A DNA stretch of 64,000 nucleotides from Planctomycetota bacterium (GCA_025459125.1 JALORE010000001.1:1-64000), one strand, 5' to 3'. Positions 45,487-54,313 are shown, counted from the first letter of the stretch. The notes: generated from the letters alone by a model not told the origin. Numbers and translations are program-made.

Positions 45487-46587
45487 TCACTTCTCGGGCT
45501 GCGGATCCCAGTATTCGACCAACTCGAATTTGATCAACTCCGATTGTCCGGTCTGTCGACCAGCCGCGGGGGAGAAAGAACTCCGCGCCATACGCAAGCA
45601 CCTGCGTAGCCACCGCTCCAATTCCGCGGGGGTCATGAAGTTCACGGTCGGAGCGCTAAAGACAAATGGGATCTCAGTGCCGGGCGGAAGCGTCTCGAAC
45701 CACTTGAGACCAAACCCACCTGACCTGGTGCCCGCTCCATTCTTGGGGCTACCAGCGATCTGCACTGCAGGCCGGTGCTGCATGACCACCTTGACAGGCG
45801 GCAGCAGCTCGGTCGGCTCGACATAGAACAAGTTGGTCATCCAGGGGTTGCACTTGAGAATCTTGTCGCGCGATCCATAGTGGGCTGAGTTGAGATGCCA
45901 CTCCAGAAAGCCGGTGAAGTTCCTCGACCCGATCATGATCCCGCCGTTTGGCCCGCGGTCAAAGCACAGGGGATAGTCGGCGGGATCCCAGTCGCTGGCA
46001 TCGAAGGTCTTGTTGAACTTGGATTCCTTGATCTGCTCGATCAATCCGGCCGAATACGGATATCCGCCACGGATCTCGCTGATGAGCTTGACTGTGATTC
46101 TGAACGTGGCCCAGTTGTCCGGGTGGCTAATCTCCTTCCCCGTGTCTCGACCGCCAGGCTGGGCCTCCAGGGCGTATGCCAAGGCCATGCCCGCCGGATC
46201 CTCCTTCAGGCGCGCCAGGAGTTTGTCCACCTGCGCAATCTCCAGAGAACAGTTGTACTGCAGCTTCTTCGTCGAGTAGACACGATCCTTGCCCTCTCTG
46301 TTTGCGGCCAGAAAGTCTTTCTTACGGAGCGCCTCCAGAACCCGGCTCATCGTCCCCGGGTGAACCACGCTGTTGAGCTGGTCCTTAATCATCTGCACGA
46401 TCTCGATGCAGGTCTGCGCCCCGCGAGCCTGCACACCATAGAGGCCGAGCAGCCAGAGCTGCTCCCAGTTGTCCTTGGTGAAGCGCCGACCCTCAAGTTC
46501 TTCGACTGTCTTGGCGCTCTCGCCATTGCCCTTTGTCGGGATCTTTGGCGGCGCCTCCTGTTTCTCGGTTTCCTTCTGGATTCGCAT
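45487..46587 (-). CDS. Winged-helix-like hypothetical protein
   Basis: LLGLYGVQARGAQTCIEIVQMIKDQLNSVVHPGTMSRVLEALRKKDFLAANREGKDRVYS (wHTH-like); SD AAAAGGAGAGCGGGAG. Confidence 0.6.
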   Translation of the reverse strand: MRIQKETEKQEAPPKIPTKGNGESAKTVEELEGRRFTKDNWEQLWLLGLYGVQARGAQTCIEIVQMIKDQLNSVVHPGTMSRVLEALRKKDFLAANREGKDRVYSTKKLQYNCSLEIAQVDKLLARLKEDPAGMALAYALEAQPGGRDTGKEISHPDNWATFRITVKLISEIRGGYPYSAGLIEQIKESKFNKTFDASDWDPADYPLCFDRGPNGGIMIGSRNFTGFLEWHLNSAHYGSRDKILKCNPWMTNLFYVEPTELLPPVKVVMQHRPAVQIAGSPKNGAGTRSGGFGLKWFETLPPGTEIPFVFSAPTVNFMTPAELERWLRRCLRMARSSFSPAAGRQTGQSELIKFELVEYWDPQPEK

Positions 46588-46894
46588 TCTCCCGCTCTCC
46601 TTTTGTGCCCGCTTCAAAAAGCGAACACCTCATTCAGTCACTCAACCCTTCGCGCGTGCTTGCTTGCCTCCACACAGCCCTACCGCCTATCGGACCAACG
46701 GACGAGCTATCCGTCCTGCCCGCCTTCTCTCGTGCCGCCCGACCTGCAGCCAGCCGTACCTCCGTTGCCCCTCGCCTTCCAACCATCCCTTCCGACCATC
46801 GTCCCATCATCCATCCCTCCGTCCCTCAGATCGCCCCATCCTCCTCGGCCTCGCGCCTTCTTCCTACCGCCCCGTCCCTCCAGCCATTGTCACG

Positions 46895-47107
46895 TCATCG
46901 AATCTGCCCCTTCGCTCGGGCCAGTTCCCACAACCCAAGCAGAGCGCCCGGGCCGTTGCCCTCTTCATCGGCCGAGATGCCCAGCACCAGCGCGCTGTCG
47001 TCTGGCATGTGGAGTTCAACCCACGGCATGTCGTCATCTAACCCAACGTCCACGATTTTCGCTCCGACGAGAAGCCGAAGCGCCTTCAACAGCGATTTCT
47101 GGTTCAT
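46895..47107 (-). CDS. Small hypothetical protein
   Basis: 70 aa MNQKSLLKALRLLVGAKIVDVGLDDDMPWVELHMPDDSALVLGI. Confidence 0.5.
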   Translation of the reverse strand: MNQKSLLKALRLLVGAKIVDVGLDDDMPWVELHMPDDSALVLGISADEEGNGPGALLGLWELARAKGQIR

Positions 47108-47394
47108 GCCTGCCACCCGTGCCCGCAGTCGCAGATCATCGCCGATGCCGGACTCGTGCGCCCGCACTTGGGGCAGTCCTTGGCCCTCGGGGGGTTCACT
47201 GCCGGCCGTGACACCCACTCCCTCATCTGCACCATCCGCTCGAACGCCGCCAGCATCGCCGCGGTGTTCTTGGCGGTCCTGCGCGTGTGGATCCAGATGA
47301 AGATCGGGGACAAGAACAGAACCACCATCAGCACCGCCCACAGAACCTTCAGACCGACAAGCGCCGACAGAAACGGACCGATCATGGTGTCCAT
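47104..47394 (-). CDS. TM protein with C-terminal zinc ribbon
   Basis: VLWAVLMVVLFLSPIFIWI TM; CPKCGR...CDCGHGW. Confidence 0.55.
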   Translation of the reverse strand: MDTMIGPFLSALVGLKVLWAVLMVVLFLSPIFIWIHTRRTAKNTAAMLAAFERMVQMREWVSRPAVNPPRAKDCPKCGRTSPASAMICDCGHGWQA

Positions 47395-47660
47395 CAGCAG
47401 CCCCCCTTCACCGCGCCCTGCACGCGGTACACCAGCTTGCCCGACATCCTGGGGGCCCTGGCCCGGGCGAGCTTGAATCGCAGGTCATCGGCGGTGTCCC
47501 CGTGCTCGTAGTCTGCCGACGGGAAACTCTCGACCACCACCCCCTGGCGATGAGCAGGGGCCAACACGGAATCCCAGGTACCTTGGCTGTGGTCGAACAC
47601 CTCCTGTTCGTCCTGAAGCGCGTGGACAACATCGTACCGGTGAAACACGCAGTTGCACAT
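47394..47660 (-). CDS. Hypothetical protein
   Basis: 88 aa; AAAGGAG SD and UUCG hairpin upstream. Confidence 0.5.
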   Translation of the reverse strand: MCNCVFHRYDVVHALQDEQEVFDHSQGTWDSVLAPAHRQGVVVESFPSADYEHGDTADDLRFKLARARAPRMSGKLVYRVQGAVKGGC

Positions 47661-47705
47661 GCTGGTCTCCTTTGCGCCCGAAGGCGCGGGTTGTTCAGAT
47701 GGCGG

Positions 47706-47948
47706 TCAGTCTTCCGGGCCGACGCGCCTGTAGATCTTGTACTCCCGACCGCTCTCGTGGTCGCGGATGGTAAGGCGGTCCATCAACTGCCGCGCGACCA
47801 GGCCCTTGATCAGGCGCCGCACCCGGCTCACGGGCAACGCAGTCCAGGCCGCCAGTTCCGCGGGGGTCTCGCCAAAGAGAGCGCAGCCGAGCAGGCGCGC
47901 CTCGTCTTCCGTGACCTGCTGGGGACCATTCCAGGTCTGAACGATCAT
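47706..47948 (-). CDS. wHTH-like small regulator
   Basis: 80 aa; LAAWTALPVSRVRRLIKGLVARQLMDRLTIRDHESGREYKIYRR. Confidence 0.55.
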   Translation of the reverse strand: MIVQTWNGPQQVTEDEARLLGCALFGETPAELAAWTALPVSRVRRLIKGLVARQLMDRLTIRDHESGREYKIYRRVGPED

Positions 47949-47997
47949 CCGGTCTCCTTCTGCCCGAAGGCTCTCGAACCCGAAGGTTCTACTCAAG

Positions 47998-48025
47998 AGT
48001 ATAACCAAGCACTGGCGCCGGTCAA
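47998..48025 (-). promoter_or_regulatory. Sigma70-like promoter: TTGACC - 16 bp - TATACT
   Basis: Rev-comp of 47998-48025; drives the 47948 gene and downstream operon. Confidence 0.6.
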
Positions 48026-48038
48026 GGGGGGGGTGATG

Positions 48039-48082
48039 AAAAAAAGCCCGGACGCGCGAAGGAGAGAAGGACGCGGCCGGGC
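48039..48082 (-). terminator. Rho-independent terminator after the wHTH gene
   Basis: GCCCGG...CCGGGC stem followed by TTTTTTT on the minus strand. Confidence 0.65.
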
Positions 48083-48123
48083 GAAGGAAGGCTACTTAGA
48101 GTAGGCCGATCCGGGATTGCCGG

Positions 48124-48339
48124 TCAACCCCGGCGGGCGGCTTTGCCGTCGGCGGTGAGAAGGTATCGGGTATCCCCGGCCTTGGTCGACTCGGCGTCCA
48201 GGAATCCTTTGCCCTTCAGGCTGATCATCGATCTGGCTATCGGGCCCGGGCGACTGCCGAGCTTCTCGGCCATGGTCTTGGCCGTGGCGCCAGCGCCGAT
48301 GCTGGTCAGAATGTCCTTCTGGGTCTTGCTCAGTCGCAT
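48124..48339 (-). CDS. MarR/wHTH-like regulator
   Basis: MRLSKTQKDILTSIGAGATAKTMAEKLGSRPGPIARSMISLKGKGFLDAESTKAGDTRYLLTADGKAA. Confidence 0.65.
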   Translation of the reverse strand: MRLSKTQKDILTSIGAGATAKTMAEKLGSRPGPIARSMISLKGKGFLDAESTKAGDTRYLLTADGKAARRG

Positions 48340-48427
48340 GATGCTCCCCGTTTCTTCAGTGGTGGTTGGCGGGCAATGCCCGCCCGGTAGATCCAGATCA
48401 AATACAAATCAGATCCTGATCGCAACG

Positions 48428-49846
48428 TCAACCGGCCTGTAGCCGCAGTCGCGCCAGATGGACGTAATTGGGATCTATCTCGACCCCTACGCAATCCAGG
48501 CCCAGGCGCCGGCAGACGGCCAGGGTCGAGCCCACGCCCGCGAACGGATCCAGCACCAGCGCCCCGGGTGGCGCGTGTCGCCGAAGCAGCCGCTCAAGCA
48601 ACCACTCGGGCTTCTGCGTCGGATGGTCGAGCCGCTCGTTCCCGCCGCACACTGGCCCCTCGATCAGGTTGTGCGCCTCGGGCGCGCCGGCGTTCTCCCA
48701 GGGCATGAAGTGGTAGCGGTCGCCGCGGGTTGCCCAGCAGACGGCCTCGACCGACGACAGGTAGACGTTCCGGTGGGCCGTACCGGGGTTGGTCTTCTTC
48801 CAGATGATCGCCCCGCGCCACGTTAGCCCGATGTTCTCGCAGATGAACTTGTACTCGCCGATGGCCTCCAGCGGAGCAAACACCAGAAGCTGACCGCCGT
48901 CGACCAACAGTGGCGCCGCCTGGACAACCCACCCCACGTCGAGCTTGTCCCACGCGCCGAAGTTCGAGGAGATGTTCCCGCGCGCAACGTGCGCGACCAG
49001 GCTCTGCCGCTGGCCGTATGGAGGGTCGGTCAAGATCAGCTGGAAGGTCCCGTTCTCGGTCCGCCCAAAGAACTGGCGGTTGTCCTCCATGTGCAGAATC
49101 CGGCGCGCCTCGGGCCCGAGTTCCTCGACCTTTTCCTGGCGCTTCGCCTCGGCCTCCTTGGCCCGGGCTTCGAGCTTGGACCGCTTGCGCTCGACGCGCA
49201 CCTTCCGCAGCACCTTGCGAACGGCCTGGTTGCGCTTGCTGGCGGTGTCTGATTTCTCAATCTCTGCCAAGTCCCCCCGCGGCAGATTCGCTACCTCGAT
49301 GCACTCCTGCACGAACCGCTCGCCCTTGCCAATCTCGCGGGCGATGATCTTCGTCGCTCTCTCCGGCGCGGGATCAGGATTCGCACCCTTCGCAAAGTCT
49401 GCTTTGGTGCGGACGGACTTGCCCTTGCCCGAACCGCGCCCTCCGGTCGCCCCGACTTTCGTCCCGGGGTACAGCTGCTCATGCAGCACCTTCTGTCGCT
49501 GGAACCCGCGGCCCAGTTCGAGCACGTCGAAGTCCTTGCGCGCGACGTTTTCGGCCAGCTGCGCGTGCAGGGCAGACAGCTCGGTCTCGGCCGAGACTTC
49601 CACCGCCAGGACCGGCCGCCCCAGCCGCTGGCAGGCGGTCATCCGCCGAACGCCGGCAACCACCTCCCACTCGCCTTCGATTTTGCGCACGGCGATGGGT
49701 TGGATCTGGCCCTGCTTGGCAATGCTCGAACAGAGGGCGTTGATGTCACCAGCGTCAGACCGGGCCCGCCATCCCACCTTGATCGTCCCCGGATCCAGAG
49801 ATAGCACCGGGTTCTTGTTCGTCGTCTTCTCGGTCGTCATCATCAT
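48428..49846 (-). CDS. ParB-like N-domain fused to a DNA methyltransferase
   Basis: IKVGWRARSDAGDINALCSSIAKQGQIQPIAVRKIEGEWEVVAGVRRMTACQRLG (ParB); ILTDPPYGQ...ERLDHPTQKPEWLLERLLRRHAPPGALVLDPFAGVGSTL (N4/N6 MTase). Confidence 0.85.
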   Translation of the reverse strand: MMMTTEKTTNKNPVLSLDPGTIKVGWRARSDAGDINALCSSIAKQGQIQPIAVRKIEGEWEVVAGVRRMTACQRLGRPVLAVEVSAETELSALHAQLAENVARKDFDVLELGRGFQRQKVLHEQLYPGTKVGATGGRGSGKGKSVRTKADFAKGANPDPAPERATKIIAREIGKGERFVQECIEVANLPRGDLAEIEKSDTASKRNQAVRKVLRKVRVERKRSKLEARAKEAEAKRQEKVEELGPEARRILHMEDNRQFFGRTENGTFQLILTDPPYGQRQSLVAHVARGNISSNFGAWDKLDVGWVVQAAPLLVDGGQLLVFAPLEAIGEYKFICENIGLTWRGAIIWKKTNPGTAHRNVYLSSVEAVCWATRGDRYHFMPWENAGAPEAHNLIEGPVCGGNERLDHPTQKPEWLLERLLRRHAPPGALVLDPFAGVGSTLAVCRRLGLDCVGVEIDPNYVHLARLRLQAG

Positions 49847-50429
49847 CGATCCCTAGTTCCTCCCGCCGCCGCTTGCGGCGCTCGCGCAGGAGGTTGTGCG
49901 CCAGGCGGCGCATCTCATCCTTGTTGAACGGCAGCTCCCTACCCTCGGAGGCAGCGCCAGCTATCTCCTGCTCACTCGCGGCCAGCATTGGCTCGATTGA
50001 GGTCAGGATCGCCGCGCGCTTGGTCTCTACCAGATCATCGAGGATGGCGTAAGCCTTGATCATGCCCTCCCACGAGCGGGGGGCGATGGGGAAGCGCTCG
50101 ATCCCTCGCTCGTCGACCTTTGGCCGGATGAACTGGAAGACCTTGCCCTTGAGCTCCGATGCCTCGGCCAGCTCGGCCACCCGAGCTTGAACCAGAGAGA
50201 CATGCTTCTGCCTAAGCCAGGCGGCCTGCACCCCACGCCAGAACGCCAGACGGCGCTCTACCCAATGATGGGTCCGTGCATGTTCCTGGAAGGTCGGAAG
50301 CACCAAGTGCTTCGAGAGCATCCGATCCCACCACCACTCCAGTGAACGGCGGTTGGGGTCGGCAATGAACTCCGACTCAGTCCGCAGCAAAAGGATCTGC
50401 GTGTCCTCGGATGTCACGTCCCTGGCCAA
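49755..50429 (-). CDS. Hypothetical protein
   Basis: 224 aa; acidic tail GIDDDDDREDDEQE overlaps the ParB-MTase start by about 90 nt. Confidence 0.5.
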   Translation of the reverse strand: MARDVTSEDTQILLLRTESEFIADPNRRSLEWWWDRMLSKHLVLPTFQEHARTHHWVERRLAFWRGVQAAWLRQKHVSLVQARVAELAEASELKGKVFQFIRPKVDERGIERFPIAPRSWEGMIKAYAILDDLVETKRAAILTSIEPMLAASEQEIAGAASEGRELPFNKDEMRRLAHNLLRERRKRRREELGIDDDDDREDDEQEPGAISGSGDDQGGMAGPV

Positions 50430-50898
50430 GCAGGTCCTCCCACTGTTGGGTGTCCAGGTCCGGCCTCTCGCTTCGGGCGAACGCCGCGATCCGGTCGTTC
50501 ACGTCGGCCAGGAACCGCTGATAGAAGGTCCCGATCACCGCCTTGGCATGTTCTTGCCCCAGCTGCTCGGGCGACTTGCCCGCGGAGTCCTGGATCGACG
50601 GATGGGGGACGGCCATGTACCCCGGAGGGAAATCCACGTCGATCCTGGGAACCAAATGCTGTGTCAGCGGGTGGGTGTCGAGCTCGACCTTGATCGCCTC
50701 GACCGGCAGCTGCAGCTCGCGGGCGATGGCCAGGCGAAGATCCAGCAGCCGGGTCAGGAACACCCCCCGCCGCGTGATCATGCAGGTGCCCCCCGGTGGG
50801 AGGGGGAAACCCGCGCTGGCCATGGCCTCGGCCCACTCGCGGTAAGCGCGATAGCCCTCGGTCAGGGCGTCAAGCGATTCATTGGCCATTGGCGGCAT
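50377..50898 (-). CDS. Hypothetical protein
   Basis: 173 aa. Confidence 0.5.
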   Translation of the reverse strand: MPPMANESLDALTEGYRAYREWAEAMASAGFPLPPGGTCMITRRGVFLTRLLDLRLAIARELQLPVEAIKVELDTHPLTQHLVPRIDVDFPPGYMAVPHPSIQDSAGKSPEQLGQEHAKAVIGTFYQRFLADVNDRIAAFARSERPDLDTQQWEDLLGQGRDIRGHADPFAAD

Positions 50899-51112
50899 CC
50901 TCGTATCGCACGATCACCTCCGGCAGATCGCCGATGGTGCTCAGGTCGGGATCAATCCACACGCCACGCACGGTAGCTCCCCGGGGCAACACCAGCACCG
51001 CCGCTTCGTTGTTGTCCTTGCGAAGCCACGCGGACAGACGCGCGGCGATGTCCTGCATGTGCCGATCATCGTCACGCACGCCACTCAACGCCAACAGCAA
51101 CTTCCGCTTCAT
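50879..51112 (-). CDS. Hypothetical protein
   Basis: Trimmed to MKRKLLLALSGVRDDDRHM. Confidence 0.5.
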   Translation of the reverse strand: MKRKLLLALSGVRDDDRHMQDIAARLSAWLRKDNNEAAVLVLPRGATVRGVWIDPDLSTIGDLPEVIVRYEDAANGQ

Positions 51113-51165
51113 CAGGTTTCCTTCACTCGGCCGCCCCACAGTAGCACATGCTCGGCTTGGCCATG

Positions 51166-51708
51166 TCAAGCGCTCCGCAGGATCTTCAGAAAGTCCTCGT
51201 ACTCGATCCTCACCGGCAAATACCCCTGGTCTTTGGTCTCCGGGAACTCCCCTCCGCAGCAGCGCACAAGGTCGGCCAATCGCATGCACGCCACGGCAGA
51301 TCGAGCTCCCCGCTGGTGACAGATGGCCACTGGCCGGGTCCATCTCCGCTCCGACGGTCCATCGGCCCGCCGCCAGTGCATTGCCAGATCGCGCTCGGCC
51401 TGACGGAGCTTGGCCTCGGGCGAGATGGTTGCCGAGTCCTGGAGCTCCATCCACCAGGAACAGGGGGCAATCACGTCCGGCTCGTGAGCATTCCGACCCT
51501 GCTCCCCGCGGCGCACGGTCGTGCCGGCCATCGCGGCCTTGAGCGTCTTCCTGTCAGCCGCGGCAATCGCGGCCAGCACCTCCGGCGCGTCGTAGATTTC
51601 CCGGAGGTCCCGCGCCACCTGCTGCTCGAACGCCTTGCCCTTCCTACGCGAGCGCCGGCCCGCCGCCTGGCGTTTGGGATCCTTGGCCAGCTTCTCGCTG
51701 CTCGGCAT
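51166..51708 (-). CDS. PD-(D/E)xK Holliday-junction-resolvase-like protein
   Basis: RRSRRKGKAFEQQVARDLREIY...VRRGEQGRNAHEPDVIAPCSWWMELQDSATIS. Confidence 0.55.
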   Translation of the reverse strand: MPSSEKLAKDPKRQAAGRRSRRKGKAFEQQVARDLREIYDAPEVLAAIAAADRKTLKAAMAGTTVRRGEQGRNAHEPDVIAPCSWWMELQDSATISPEAKLRQAERDLAMHWRRADGPSERRWTRPVAICHQRGARSAVACMRLADLVRCCGGEFPETKDQGYLPVRIEYEDFLKILRSA

Positions 51709-52099
51709 GTTCTACCCCCTCGGTCATCAGACGCTTGGCCTCGGCCACATGCAACGGCCGCAGCTGGACGTAGTGGACGTTCGATGTCACCAGCAACACC
51801 GGCATGCGCAAGTTGGCCTCACTCATCCGGCGCAGGTCCTCGCCCATGGCGTCGGGCAACCCCATTGGCACGACACAGATCGCCAGCTCGGGCGACAGGT
51901 CCAGCTGGTCACCCTGGGCCCCCACGCGGAGGTTGTTCAAATGGATCCTGTGGCCACACTGCTGGCACTTGATCGAAGCCGCGTAGCGAACGCCGCGCAC
52001 CAGGATGTTGTGCTCCCCCACCTCGGCGATCCGCTTGGCCACCCCATCGAACAACTGGGTCATCTTGTACCAGGTGGGCTTTCGCAGGGCATCTTTCAT
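51644..52099 (-). CDS. Hypothetical protein with CxxC
   Basis: 151 aa; CQQCGHRIHL. Confidence 0.5.
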   Translation of the reverse strand: MKDALRKPTWYKMTQLFDGVAKRIAEVGEHNILVRGVRYAASIKCQQCGHRIHLNNLRVGAQGDQLDLSPELAICVVPMGLPDAMGEDLRRMSEANLRMPVLLVTSNVHYVQLRPLHVAEAKRLMTEGVEHAEQREAGQGSQTPGGGPALA

Positions 52100-52431
52100 G
52101 GTTGCACCCCCAGGGCCGCCTCGGCCGTGCGATGCAGCAGGGCCGAGAGTAGTTGGCGTTTCAGGGTCTCGAACATCGGGATCGGTACATGCCCGAATGC
52201 CTGCAGGGCCATCAGCGTCCCGATGGCCTGGCCATGGTAGAGCATGAGCTTTCTCTCCCAGCGCAGGTACGCCACGCTCGTCAGCTGATCAGTCGGTGGC
52301 GGTGGTTGTCGGCGGATGGTTTCATACACCGCCTGGATCCGCTCAAGCACGTAGTTCTGCGCCTGCTCGGGCGTCGCCAGTTGCCCGGCCACCACTCGCG
52401 GATCGACGATCAGATGGTCCTCGACGGTCAT
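52096..52431 (-). CDS. Hypothetical protein
   Basis: Trimmed to MTVEDHLIVDPRVVAGQL. Confidence 0.5.
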   Translation of the reverse strand: MTVEDHLIVDPRVVAGQLATPEQAQNYVLERIQAVYETIRRQPPPPTDQLTSVAYLRWERKLMLYHGQAIGTLMALQAFGHVPIPMFETLKRQLLSALLHRTAEAALGVQP

Positions 52432-52796
52432 GACACGACCTTCCCGCCGTTGCCAGGGACCGCCTGCTCGGCCAGCTCCTCGCGCCCGGCCCGGGCCGCC
52501 GCCTCGATCAGAATGCCGTAGCCGGCGATGTCCAGTCCGGGCGACTCGAAGGCCCGTCCACAATGGGGGCATGGAATGTGGCCGGCCAGATGGTCTGTGC
52601 CTGTGGCCAGCCGGAACAGCTTGTCGATCAAGCGCGTGACCGCCAAGAGCGTGCGGAACTGACAGACCGCGACGCCGTTGGGGTAGAGCGCCTCAAGCAC
52701 CTTGCAGCTCAGCCGGAACGACTCGCCGTACTGCCTGTTCTTCGTCTCGACCAGCTGGCCGATCTCGGTGCCGATCTTCTCGAACTCACCACTCAC
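52428..52796 (-). CDS. DUF1599/nucleotide-modification-associated-domain-like protein
   Basis: GTG start; LVETKNRQYGESFRLSCKVLEALYP...RTLLAVTRLIDKLFRLATG...DIAGYGILIEAA. Confidence 0.55.
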   Translation of the reverse strand: MSGEFEKIGTEIGQLVETKNRQYGESFRLSCKVLEALYPNGVAVCQFRTLLAVTRLIDKLFRLATGTDHLAGHIPCPHCGRAFESPGLDIAGYGILIEAAARAGREELAEQAVPGNGGKVVS

Positions 52797-53407
52797 TTGT
52801 CGTCTCCCTTTCTCTTGAACTTCGCCGCATCGGGACAGGTGGCGAAGTGGTTGCAGGCGTCTCCGTCGTAGGGCGTGATCTTCCCGCGCTTCGTCCGAAC
52901 AAACCAGATCGTGGCCGTGCAAGTCGGTCCCTTGCAGGGCAGGCGGTCACCCACCACGTCCAACAACCTCCGGATGTTCTCGCGGAGCTCGGAGACCAGG
53001 TCCTGGAGCTTCAGCCGCTCGCCGATCAGCTCCTCGCACCGGGCCTTCCAGGTGAGGTCCGGGAACTCGTGCTCTCCGACGTAGACCTGTCGACGCAGGG
53101 ACCGATTCTCTTCCTCCAGGTCCGAGACCCTGCGCACGAGGTCCATCCAGTCGTAAGCGACCGACTGGCCTTCCACCATGGGCGTTGGTATGGTTGTGAC
53201 GGTCTGCCCCCACTCTCTGGACATCGCCTCACGCGCGGCGTTGGCGGCCTCGTTAGCCAGGGCCTCTTGTGGCTGGCACGGGACTGACGATGTCAGGACC
53301 CTCGCACCAATGACCGTAGCCACGGGCAACCCACCTGGGCCGAGGGCCGAAACCTTGACCTTGACCGAAAACCTATCAGCAACTACTGGCCCCACTTGGC
53401 CCTCCAC
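52793..53407 (-). CDS. Coiled-coil hypothetical protein with C-terminal Cys cluster
   Basis: LVRRVSDLEEENRSLRRQV; C..CT...C..F..C. Confidence 0.45.
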   Translation of the reverse strand: MEGQVGPVVADRFSVKVKVSALGPGGLPVATVIGARVLTSSVPCQPQEALANEAANAAREAMSREWGQTVTTIPTPMVEGQSVAYDWMDLVRRVSDLEEENRSLRRQVYVGEHEFPDLTWKARCEELIGERLKLQDLVSELRENIRRLLDVVGDRLPCKGPTCTATIWFVRTKRGKITPYDGDACNHFATCPDAAKFKRKGDDK

Positions 53408-53700
53408 ATTGCGAACACCGGACGCGGGATCGTGTAGCGGACGATCCTGCCGGTGGGCTGCATGTTCACGCGATAGGCCATGGTATCAGGCGTTGACCGC
53501 TCGTGATCGGGGGTGATTGTGGGGTTCCCGTATTCCGGCAAGTCCACCACGATGTCGCCGGTTTCGCGGCATTGGCGCTCAACCTTCTCGGCCGCGATAA
53601 ATACCCGCCTATCCTCTCGCGCAACCAACAACGAAGCGCAGGTTTCGCTGATGGCCTTGTTCATGGCCTTGTTCATGCGCTCTCGTAACAACTCTTCCAT
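53383..53700 (-). CDS. Hypothetical protein
   Basis: 105 aa. Confidence 0.45.
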   Translation of the reverse strand: MEELLRERMNKAMNKAISETCASLLVAREDRRVFIAAEKVERQCRETGDIVVDLPEYGNPTITPDHERSTPDTMAYRVNMQPTGRIVRYTIPRPVFAMWRAKWGQ

Positions 53701-53715
53701 TGCTGCACGCCTCCT

Positions 53716-54306
53716 TCACTCTAAGATGGGGGGCAAATCGTCACGTCCAGACGGCCGCCCGAACGCCGCGGCTGCGAGCTCGGAACAGGTGGCGATCATC
53801 CGTCGCAACAGGGCCTTGTCCAGAACAACGCGCGCCCAGAAAGCGGCCTTCTTCGGATCGGCTCGGTGAAGCATAACCGTAGCGGCCTCATCCGGCGGGG
53901 GCTTGCCACTGTGGCACGCCTCCTGGAGAGCAGCGAAGATGCTGGCATGCCCGGGATGGTAGAAGTCCTGCCGGGAAAGAGCGCCGACTAGATATTCCGC
54001 CGCGTCAACAGGGCCGTTGGCGATGATCGAAAGAACGCTTTTCTCGGCTTCGAGGTTGTGCGGCATGGCGCGCCCCTCGCGCTTGTCATGGCGCGCCTTA
54101 CACGCTGGCTCCTGACTCTTTTGGGTCTTCCCCGCGTACTCTCCGCACCAGTCGTCTGACATCACATCTGGCCAATATGAATCAAGGACCCTTTCGACAG
54201 GGTTGCACACCACTTGTGGCGCCCGCCTCCGACACTCGGAAATCTCTTCTTCCTCGTCGTGCTGATTGAAATAGAAATACCGGCAATCTTCGCATTTCAT
54301 GGTCAT
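53716..54306 (-). CDS. DnaB N-terminal-domain-only protein fused to N-terminal Cys domain
   Basis: HNLEAEKSVLSIIANGPVDAAEYLVGALSRQDFYHPGHASIFAALQEACHSGKPPPDEAATVMLHR...LLRRMIATCSELAAAAF is DnaB-N-like; no RecA/Walker motifs follow. Confidence 0.7.
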   Translation of the reverse strand: MTMKCEDCRYFYFNQHDEEEEISECRRRAPQVVCNPVERVLDSYWPDVMSDDWCGEYAGKTQKSQEPACKARHDKREGRAMPHNLEAEKSVLSIIANGPVDAAEYLVGALSRQDFYHPGHASIFAALQEACHSGKPPPDEAATVMLHRADPKKAAFWARVVLDKALLRRMIATCSELAAAAFGRPSGRDDLPPILE

Positions 54307-54313
54307 CTTCCTT

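Noticed and set aside
46617-46894. Plus-strand ORFs of 190-438 aa through the purine-rich gap
   Set aside because: Pyrimidine-rich strand yields Pro/Ser/Arg-rich stop-free translation with no domains; extends antisense into real genes.
51113-51172. TTGACA-based promoter before the 50879-51112 gene
   Set aside because: No -10 hexamer at 16-18 bp; match to consensus too weak to support.
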